A stretch of DNA of 64,000 nt, taken from Diphasiastrum complanatum (taxonomy: Eukaryota; Streptophyta; Lycopodiopsida; Lycopodiales; Lycopodiaceae). Where the stretch lies: the NCBI GenBank assembly GCA_029204225.1, contig CM055106.1, forward strand, positions 15,972,969-16,036,968, in the 5' to 3' direction. The notes beneath the pieces were generated by a model. The model was given only the letters and a program-made list of their open reading frames with translations. It was not told where the DNA came from and did not search any database. Both the position numbers and the translations under genes were made by a program. Positions 56,646-64,000 of the stretch are shown piece by piece (positions within the stretch are counted from its first letter, which is position 1; each line of letters opens with the position of its first letter).

Positions 56646-57181
56646 TGGTTAAGCTTAGGTTTGTTGGCATTTGGCCACATCCAAGTAGAGTACTTGTATG
56701 CTTATTGTGTACACGTTTTCAGCAAGTCTTGTCTTGAGGAGGGCGCCCAAAAATCTGCTTCTAATTTGGGTTTTGGAGCCTTCTTACTTTGCTGATTTCT
56801 CAGGTTTGCAGACTTGGAGGAGGGCGCTTAAAATTCAGCAAACCCTATTTTGTGTTAGGGCAAATTTGCGGCTCGAAAATTGCAGATTTTCAGCAAGCAG
56901 TAGGGCACTTTCAACAACCCTATTGAAGTGTGTGTTGATCACACTATTTGGCTTCTTAATTGGGTTTTGGTGTAGGCTTCAATCAAAGCTAACCTAAGAA
57001 GCCGGTTTTTTGTGCAGAAAAACAGCCATCTATCCATCATCTTTTGGGCACTTTGGTTGCAGATTGGTAGACATCTTGTGCTCTTATTTTCAGCTCACTG
57101 TTTTTTGCAAATTTGTGAATAGATTTGGCTTTGGAAAGGCTCTCTTTCCTATTTACTACAAGCTGAAATTCTGTTAGAGGT

Positions 57182-58784
57182 AATGGCTGAAGAATCGGGA
57201 GCTAGCGGTTCTTTGTGAAGATCGGTTGGATGGCACAAACTACTTCTTGTGGAGTTACATGATGGAGAATCTTCTCATAGCGAAAGGGCTTTGGGATTTG
57301 GTCAATGGTGATGAGGAAAAGCCTCATTCTTTGGCTCCTACTACACCTCGTGGATCATCATCATCATCATCTTCAACATCTTCGGAAGAACAAAAGAAGT
57401 GGGATAGAAGGGATGCACAAGCACATTCTATGGTAGCTCTTGCGGTGAATAGATCTATCTTACCTCATATTAGATCTTGTAAGACATCTAAAAGTGCGTG
57501 GGAAACACTTAATACGATGTATAGGGTCAAAAATCCAGCAAGAGTAGTGTATCTCCGAAATCAACTTTCTATGTTGAAGATGCAAGAAGGGGATCTAGGG
57601 ATCAATCACTTGACGAAGATCAAGGATCTTTGAGGAGCTTCTCAATATTGATGAGATAATTGAGGATGCTCAATTTGTTTGCATTACTCTCAACTCATTT
57701 ACCTTCCTCTTATCTTCCATTTGTTTCATCTTTGAGTATCTCTCTTAGGGGACATCAACTCTCCTTTGATGAACTTGTTGGGTTGCTTTTTCAAGAGGAG
57801 CAAACAAGGCAAAACTTTGTGGGTGACACTCAACAAGATCAAGCTTTCTTCACGAAAGGCAAGGGCAAAGGCAAGTCAAAAGGAAAGGGGAAGACTCCTT
57901 CCAAGGATGAGCAAAAGCCCAATGGAGGTCAAAATGTCAACACTCAAAAGAAGAAAGAGAAGTGCCATTATTGCAAGAAGTATGGGCAGTTCATCAAGGA
58001 TTGTAACAAGAAGCTTGCGAAAGAGGAGAGTAAAGGAATTGATACTAGTGTTTCACTTGCTACTTTGGAGCAAGAGCTTGAAGCTAGTGATGATTTCTTC
58101 AACCAAGACTATTCTTTTGTGTCTAATAATGCTTCTACTAGTAATTCTACATCTATGAGGAATTCAGGTTCTGTTTTGCAAGTTGCTGAGTTTTAGCCCA
58201 TTGAATGGGTGATTGATAGTGGTGCTACTTGTCATATGACTTTTCACAAAGAAGCATTCACTAAATTAGCGAAAGTGCAAAATGGAAGCAAGGTACAATG
58301 TGCAGATAATGCATCTTATCCTGTTCATGGAATTGGAATTATAGCTTTCTTTTGGCCTAATGGTGAAGAAAAGTACATCAAGAATGTGCTTTATGTTTCG
58401 GGAATCAAGAAGAGTCTTCTTTCGGTTTCAACTATGTTGAAGAAAGGACTAGTTGTTGAGTTCAAAGAAGATAAGTGTCTTGTCAAGGATTCTAAAAGAT
58501 CTCTCTTGATTATTGTTTCGGGAACAATGCATGATGGCTTATTCATGATGGATACCTATGAGTGACAAATTCCCTCTACATGTCTTGTTGCTTCTACATC
58601 ACAATCATTGGAGTTGGCTGAATTGTGGCATGCAAGGTTTGGGCATCTCAACTTTGCAAGTTTGAAGAAGTTGAAGACATTTAATATGGTAGAAGACATT
58701 CCTACTATTGAGCAGCTAGAAGGGCATGTATGCGAGGGGTGCATACTTGAAAAGTTTCAAAGGAAACATTTTCCAATTGATTGA
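57182..58784 (+). pseudogene. Outer copia S: gag, protease, GAG-pre-integrase
   Basis: Gag starts MAEESGASGSL (57182), shifts frame, and continues LDGTNYFLWSYMMENLLIAK and SMVALAVNRSILPHIRSCKT. It shifts again at about 57640 to ISLRGHQLSFDELVGLLFQE, a Lys/Gly-rich basic tract, and a zinc knuckle CHYCKKYGQFIKDC in which His has become Gln. The protease active site WVIDSGATCHMTF (58209) is intact. GAG-pre-integrase ends LWHARFGHLNFASLKKLKTF and CEGCILEKFQRKHF, just before the nested element. Two stops and two frameshifts. Confidence 0.9.
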
Positions 58785-58801
58785 ACTATAAGGGTTCTTG
58801 A

Positions 58802-59224
58802 TGTTAGAAATAATAAGTGATAATGCTAGTTTCCCATAGCTTACTTTGACCCAAAAGGTCGAGACTTGTGTAACCATGGAATAATTATTTAGACCATGTT
58901 AAGCTAGTTGTAGTTAAGTTGGACCCAATTTTGGTCTAGTGGTAACTCGTGGGTCCAAGTAAAGTCTAATTATGTTAAGGGACCCTGTTTTGACTTTTGG
59001 GAGTGCCCTATAATTAGTAGTGGGTTTGGAAGGTTCTAGAACTTAGAGTTTGGAAGAGTCTAGGCCCTTGGAAGGCCTATCATTGTTCATTTGTAATTCA
59101 TTCCCTTTCAAGCTTTGCTACTACTTTCTCTCTCCTTGAGGACGCCTAACCCTCTCCCTCTTCTTCTTCTTTTTGTATATGGAGATTGAATGTTAGAAGG
59201 ATCTTGGCACTTTGATTTCCTACA
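58802..59224 (+). repeat. 5' LTR of the nested element
   Basis: 423 bp, TG...CA, followed directly by the PBS at 59225. It aligns with 61261-61706 along its length. Confidence 0.92.
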
Positions 59225-60066
59225 TGGTATCAGAGCCATGGATCTTCTATGCTTGATTTAGGGCGCCCTACCAAAAGAGATCGTCTTCACTTAGGGATCA
59301 CAAAAACTCAGCACTTTTGCTGATTTTTTGGAGTGAAGATCCGTTCAGTTTTGACTCTTTTCCGTTTTGCAGGAGGGCGCCACACATCGAAGGAGATAAT
59401 AGGATTTTGGGCGCCCAAAAATCAGTTGGTTGTTTGCTGATTTTTCAGGTTGTTGGAAGACGCCATTAATTATCTTCTTTGGGGATGCTTTTAGGTCACC
59501 CACATCCGTGTAGGTTTATCCTACTTCCGTTGGTCCGTTGCTGCCCCATTTTTCAGATTTGCTCCTTTGCAGGAGGGCGCCCATCTACAAGCAATTTTTA
59601 TCTTCTGATTTGGCTGAAACATCAGCACCCTTGCTGATTTTACAAATCGAAGATCTGCTTCTTTTTGCTTGTTTCCAGGTGTGGAAGAAGGCGCTAATTT
59701 TTTGCGATAATCCAATCACATTCTGAGGCTGAAAATTGGACAGCATATTACCATTTGTAGGGTGTTTGCAACAGCCCTATCCGCGTATGTATTGTTTACA
59801 CTTTTTGGCAAGAAAGAAGGGTTCCGGAAAAAGCTTTGTTGGAGGCTAACCTAATTCTTTGCTTGCTGGTCTTTTGAGTTTGTAATGCAATTTCAGATTG
59901 AAATTTTCAGCACACAAGGCTTGTAGGAGGGCGAGTTCCTACATCCATCTAATGTGTGGTTTCGACACATTCTGGTGCTGATTTTTCAGATTTGATACTT
60001 GCTGGTTTTTGTGTCTTTTAGGGCACATTTAGGGTTTGAAAAAGTTTATCTTCTTGGCTGGTTCTT

Positions 60067-61116
60067 ATGGAAAGAGATTTGGGAGCAATTTGTACTTGTT
60101 TGGGTGAAAATATGTTGGATGGCAACAACTATTCTTCATGGAGTTGCAAGCTGAGGTTTGGCATCGACGTGATGATCAAGCTCTTTCATTGGATGTACCG
60201 AATAAAGGATTCATCATCATGCTTTCTCTTCTCTACTTCATCCTCTTGGAAGGTAGAAGAGCAAAGGCATGCAAAGTTTGATCATTGTCTTTCTACAAGT
60301 ATAAGTTTGCATCGGAATGTTGGTATGGTAGAGCATTCTTCTTCTCTTGAGCCATTTGTTGCAAATGATGGATGCAATAGTGAAGAACTTTATGAGCAAG
60401 TTTCTCAAGTTAATGTTTTGGAAAAGGCTGAAATCAAGCATTCTTTGAAGCGATTTTGTACTAATGGAGGAGGGGAAAAAATCATGTCAATTAGTACATT
60501 GGTTCAAAGTGGTGTGTTGCTGGATTTTTTGGGTGTTCGACAAGCTACTGGGTTTTTTCTTGAAGATGGGGACAACAGATTCAGCCATGATTTATTGATC
60601 ATTTTCAGCCTATGTTACATCGTGAGCATCCTATTATGCATCGGGAATGGCCTGCTGAAGGTTTTTGGACAGCAAGGTCCACATTCGGAACACTTTGGAC
60701 AGCAAAGTGTTTGTGATTTTGTGGTTGTTGGACAGTGTGCTACAGCCTCTGGTTGGCTGTTCGAGTCTTTGCGGGATAGCAAAGCATCTTCTTACTTGGG
60801 AGGAAACACACATGCCTCACCAAAATCAGTACTGTATGCTGATTTTCCTGTTTTGATGCTTATTTCTTATGATGACGGTGTTGCCTTACCTAGTGTTGGT
60901 GAGCAGATTATTGATAGTAAGATTTATGTTTTTTGTGGTAAGAAGACTTATGGAATCATGTGGGAACCACTGATGGATTGCAAATCCATATTTCGGCTTG
61001 TGGCTGGTTTTTGGGTTACCTACTTTGGATGGAGCATGTTTGTCTTCACTCTTCGACTTGATGCTACTGCACTTCGTATTCTACATCTCTTGTACATCGG
61101 GCATGATTGGGGCTGA
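60067..61116 (+). CDS. 349-codon ORF of the nested element, gag-derived N-terminus
   Basis: It opens MERDLGAICTCLGENMLDGN and has a gag-like NYSSWSCKLRFGIDVM start, corresponding to LDGTNYFLWSYMM in the outer copia. The rest has no domain I recognise. Its middle (60660-60870) is homologous to the integrase/RT linker of the outer element (62740-62880), sharing 'ctttgcgggat', 'caaaatcagt' and 'tatgctgatttt', so the ORF is a fusion of gag and linker DNA after a large deletion. Some hydrophobic stretches occur (LLIIFSLCYIVSILLC). It is open over 349 codons, but that may only reflect youth; translation is unproven. Confidence 0.45.
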   Translation: MERDLGAICTCLGENMLDGNNYSSWSCKLRFGIDVMIKLFHWMYRIKDSSSCFLFSTSSSWKVEEQRHAKFDHCLSTSISLHRNVGMVEHSSSLEPFVANDGCNSEELYEQVSQVNVLEKAEIKHSLKRFCTNGGGEKIMSISTLVQSGVLLDFLGVRQATGFFLEDGDNRFSHDLLIIFSLCYIVSILLCIGNGLLKVFGQQGPHSEHFGQQSVCDFVVVGQCATASGWLFESLRDSKASSYLGGNTHASPKSVLYADFPVLMLISYDDGVALPSVGEQIIDSKIYVFCGKKTYGIMWEPLMDCKSIFRLVAGFWVTYFGWSMFVFTLRLDATALRILHLLYIGHDWG

Positions 61117-61260
61117 GATTTTGGCTACTTCGACTACTTCGAGTTGGAGTTTTTTGGCTACATGAAGTTTTGGGCAACAAGCAACATTTTGCATTTTGTT
61201 GCAATTTTTTCATTCTACTTAATGTTATGTTATGTTTTTTACATTATCATTTAAGGAAGG

Positions 61261-61706
61261 TGTTAGAAATAGTAAATGATAATGTTAGTTTCCCATAGGT
61301 TACTTTGACCCAAAAGGTCGAGACTTGTGTAACCATGGGGTAGGTTTATTATTTAGACCATGTTAAGCTAGTTTAGTTAAGTTGGACCCAATTTTGGTCT
61401 AGTGGTAACTCGTGGGTCCAAGTAAAGTCTAATTATGTTAAGGGACCCTATCTTGACTTTTGGGAGTGCCCTATAATTAGTAATGGGTTTGGAAGGTTCT
61501 AGAACTTAGAGTTTGGAAGAGTCTAGGCCCTTGGAAGACCTATTTATATGTACTCATTGTTCATTTGTAAATCATTCCCTTTCAAGCATTGGTACTACTT
61601 TTTGAGAGCGCCTAACCCTCTCCCTCTTCTTCTTCTTCTTCCTCTTCTTCTTCTTGTATATGGAGATTGAATGTTAGAAGGATCTTGGCACTTTTGATTT
61701 CCTACA
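61261..61706 (+). repeat. 3' LTR of the nested element
   Basis: 446 bp, preceded by the purine tract and followed by the CTTGA target duplication. It has an expanded CTT run (61626-61658). Confidence 0.92.
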
Positions 61707-61711
61707 CTTGA

Positions 61712-62615
61712 TAAATTTGATTTGGTTCATAGTGATGTTTGTGGTCCAATGAGGACCGAATCCATTGGAAAGTGCATCTATTTTGTGACTTTTATTGATG
61801 ACTTTTCCCGTTTTACATGGATCTATCCTATGAAGGCTAAATCGGAAGTTTCTCAACACTTCAAAGATTTTCTAGCAATGGTGGAAAATCAGTTTGGGCA
61901 TTCTTTGAAGACCCTACGCACCGATCGAGGAGGGGAATACATCAAGAGTACGTTCGGTGCATTTCTTATAGAGAAGGGAATTCTACATCAAATGACAACT
62001 CCTTATATGCCTTAACAAAATGGTGTTGCCGAGCGAAAGAATCGCACACTTGTGGAGATGGGTTGCATGCTCAAAGCAAAGGGGCTTCCTCACAAGTTTT
62101 GGGTTGAAGAGATTATAACGGCAGCATACATAAGCAATCGTAGTCCTACTAAAGCATTGAAAGTATTAACTCCTTATGAAGTTTGGTATGGGAAGAAGCC
62201 CACAATCTCTCACTTTCACATTTTTGGTTGTACGGCTTATGCTTTTATTCCGGATAAACTTCGTACAAAGCTTGAGGATAAAGGAGTTAAATGCATTTTT
62301 GTTGGCTATAGTAGTGAAAGCAAAGGCTATAGGCTGTTCAATTTGAGTACTAACAAGATTATTGTTAGTCGTGATGTGCATTTTGATGAAAAGAATTCAT
62401 TAGATGTGGCCCCAACTCATATCTTGAAGGGGGACAGCCCACATAGTGTGAATGTTGAAGGCTTTCCAGATTTGGTACCATCTGCTATTTCTGGAGATAA
62501 GGGGCAGCAATCAACCAGTTTCGAACTGCCCAACACCTCATCAAGTTTAGAGCCTAATGTTCATCAAGAACCGCCCATTGTTGCTCAAAATCAGCCTGCA
62601 GGAACAGTTGGATAG
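61712..62615 (+). pseudogene. Outer copia S: integrase
   Basis: Continues the frame interrupted by the nested element. Integrase core FDLVHSDVCGPMRTESIGKC, FVTFIDDFSRFTWIYPMKAK, LRTDRGGEYI (second Asp intact), then MTTPYMP-stop-QNGVAERKNRTL with the glutamate. One stop (62013) splits it. The C-terminus (EVWYGKKPTISHFHIFGCTA, CIFVGYSSESKGYRLFNLST, RDVHFDE) is well preserved to the linker at about 62600. RT, RNase H and the 3' LTR are not present. Confidence 0.9.
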
Positions 62616-62740
62616 CAAGGACCATTTTTGGAAGATCTTGGACAGCCAAGAGTAGTGTCCAAAGATCTTGGATAGCAAAGAGCAGTTTCGGAAAATCTTG
62701 GATAGCAAATTGCAAGAAGAGACATGGCTGCTGGACAGCC
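62605..62740 (+). repeat. Minisatellite in the copia S linker
   Basis: Four imperfect copies of a ~31-bp unit containing 'gatcttggatagcaaagagc'. It generates repeated false frames on the minus strand. Confidence 0.8.
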
Positions 62741-63829
62741 CAAAATAGTCCCACGGTGGCTGTTGGCGACTTTGCGGGACAACAAAGTAATGGAAAGACA
62801 CGTGCCTCTTCAAAATCAGTGGACTATGCTGATTTTTCAGATTTTGCTCTTACATCTTATGGTAGAGACATGGCGCACGCGGCTGATTCGATCGGATTGG
62901 GCTAGTCTATCACAACTTATGACTTCTCTTATAGCTTTTCATTCAATTATAACCCATCTTCGTACCATTCGTTCTTATTTTTAGTGCTTGGATGTTATAA
63001 CTTTTTTCTTGGATATGTTTTACGCTTGTAAAGTTGGACCCTAGTTGTATTGGACTCTTTCAATCTTATGTATCTTTGGTATCTTTCAAATGTTAATAAA
63101 AGCTTTCTTTCTTTCTTCTACTTATTTCTTCTCCCTCTTCGTTCTCCTTCACCTTCATTTTCTGCTCCTTGTACCCTCCTCTCTGGCTCTAGCTTTTCTC
63201 TCAATTCTCTTCAGCACTGGCTGCTCTTGTCTCCTAACTTGCAAAAGCATAATGAAAAATATGATTCAAATTGGACCGAACCAATTTGAAGCATAATTAT
63301 AATTTGAACACCTCCATTTGAAGACACATTGATAAGAAATGATTGAATTCTTGTGTCCTAGATGAACAAGCTACCCTTGAGGATTGTAGAAACAAAGTAT
63401 TGTGTGCGAGTCTATATTGTGAGAAAGTCCAAGCAACACAAGTCAAGGAGCTCGTAATTGAGGTTTTATATTGTGCTATTTCTCTTGATAAAGTTTTTTG
63501 TTCATTGTTTGTTTGGTAGAGTTCGATTATACCAAGTGGCTTCTCCCTAGCTAGTAATTTTTCTTACATGTAATGGATTTTAGGAGGATCCTCCAACCTT
63601 TTAATATGATGAAGCTATTCTCTACACGGATTTAGCATGATGTGTACATATTTTTAACAAATAAGTGACAATCATGGTTGTGATGCACTAAATTTTTGTG
63701 ATTATTTTTCTACTCTGCTTATGTTTTCTTGCTAATCCAATGCTCAATTTGGCTACTTGCAATAAAATCTTGCTGCTTTGATGCTAGAAGTATCCTTATT
63801 TGTCTGAATATCATGACTTTTTCATGCAG
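62741..63829 (+). other. End of copia S linker and intron 3' part
   Basis: To about 62890 this is linker sequence shared with the nested ORF. From there to the acceptor it is AT-rich intron DNA with a pyrimidine-rich segment (63100-63230). No RT, LTR or gene is seen, so copia S ends without a 3' LTR. Confidence 0.5.
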
Positions 63830-64000
63830 GAGCAAGGTAACGAGTTTGTAAAAAACGGTAAGCTGCAGGAGGCTCTGGATTGCTACACGAGAGCGATAGA
63901 TCAGAAAACCTCAAGTTCGGTGGATACCTCAATTTTCTATGGAAATAGAGCTCAAGTTCATCTACTTCTTGGAAATCACAAGCGTGCACTTCTGGATGCA
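63830..64000 (+). CDS. TTC4-type TPR co-chaperone, exon 2 (runs off the window)
   Basis: After the acceptor TTCATGCAG, 57 codons are open to the window end. They begin EQGNEFVKNGKLQEALDCYT, the first TPR helix pair, followed by RAIDQ and IFYGNRAQVHLLLGNHKRAL, the second TPR helix pair of TTC4 proteins. In this family a clamp of Lys/Asn/Arg residues (the K..N....N...K pattern) binds the EEVD tail of Hsp70/Hsp90; GNEF and GNRAQVH fit the first two positions. Phase 0 matches exon 1. The remaining TPRs and the C-terminal wheel domain lie beyond 64000. Confidence 0.87.

Larger units (their letters stand above)
58802..61706 (+). mobile_element. Complete non-autonomous LTR retrotransposon nested in copia S
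   Basis: LTRs at 58802-59224 (423 bp) and 61261-61706 (446 bp), both TGTTAGAAAT...TTTCCTACA, enclose a PBS TGGTATCAGAGCC (59225) and a purine tract ATTTAAGGAAGG (61249-61260). Perfect 5-bp target duplications CTTGA lie at 58797-58801 and 61707-61711. It sits between the GAG-pre-integrase and integrase of the outer element. It encodes no protease, integrase or RT, so it must have used enzymes in trans. LTR differences include a longer CTT run in the second copy. Confidence 0.92.
54783..63829 (+). other. Intron 1 of the TTC4-like gene (9047 bp)
   Basis: Bounded by GTTTCT (54783) and TTCATGCAG (63829), joining two phase-0 exons of one protein. It holds a GC-rich patch, a 116-bp tandem repeat, a copia element with a nested LTR element inside it, and a minisatellite. 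Most of its length is therefore inserted DNA. Stretches 55030-56190 and 62990-63820 show no recognisable feature. Confidence 0.78.

Noticed and set aside
62547-62813. Three overlapping minus-strand frames with repeated peptides
   Set aside because: They are antisense readings of the 31-bp minisatellite in the copia S linker.
1-64000. tRNA, rRNA, plastid or mitochondrial insertions
   Set aside because: No tRNA-like or rRNA-like sequence or recognisable organellar gene was seen on reading; only primer binding sites complementary to tRNA ends are present.

Overview
This is nuclear DNA from a land plant with a large genome packed with transposable elements. It is AT-rich and has spliceosomal introns. 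At least ten Ty1/copia and Ty3/gypsy remnants are present on both strands. Two plant host genes are visible: one EDR2-type (DUF1336) gene and the 5' end of a TTC4-type TPR co-chaperone gene. Nothing looks bacterial or organellar. I cannot name the species; a non-seed plant or gymnosperm would fit the large intron, but that is only a guess.

Layout. 1-3.9 kb: a plus-strand copia element (A) with part of its 5' LTR, a pol fused by an internal deletion, a 1253-bp solo LTR inserted in pol, and a 3' LTR. 4.0-8.5 kb: a copia gag scrap, then a plus-strand gypsy pol (C) followed by a decayed third ORF. 8.5-13.4 kb: a plus-strand copia (D). 13.4-15.6 kb: an LTR meeting an inverted minus-strand copia (H). 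16.7-22.0 kb: a minus-strand copia (J), split by about 2.5 kb of non-coding DNA. 22.4-28.1 kb: a gypsy LTR, then two plus-strand copia elements (K, same family as J, and L). 28.9-30.0 kb: remains of a Mutator-like DDE transposase. 30.0-32.8 kb: a minus-strand copia (N) with a full 888-bp 5' LTR. 32.8-39.0 kb: a mostly single-copy stretch with local tandem duplications and the EDR2-like gene, the only complete host gene. 39.1-41.5 kb: a reduced copia (P). 41.5-46.9 kb: a minus-strand gypsy (Q). 46.9-53.9 kb: the unusual region (below). 54.7-64.0 kb: exon 1, a 9047-bp intron and exon 2 of the TTC4-like gene; the intron holds a copia into which a complete 2905-bp non-autonomous LTR element is inserted.

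The most interesting segment is 46.9-53.9 kb, which looks like a decayed multi-gene DNA transposon. Four intron-containing genes lie in alternating orientation: a DDE/RNase H-like transposase candidate (+), an acidic protein with a paired CxxC motif (-), a gene combining a divergent histone H3 fold with an Ulp1/SENP-type (C48) cysteine protease domain (+), and an unassigned protein (-). The second and third genes diverge from a promoter region carrying nine CACGTG boxes within 260 bp and five copies of a 16-bp TATCRCACTTGTGCGC element. The histone and protease motifs are direct sequence observations. That the four genes form one element is inferred from layout and shared decay.

Almost every retroelement reading frame here has stops, frameshifts or deletions. 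The two host genes do not. The nested non-autonomous element in the intron is the youngest-looking insertion: it keeps both LTRs, its PBS and a perfect target-site duplication.
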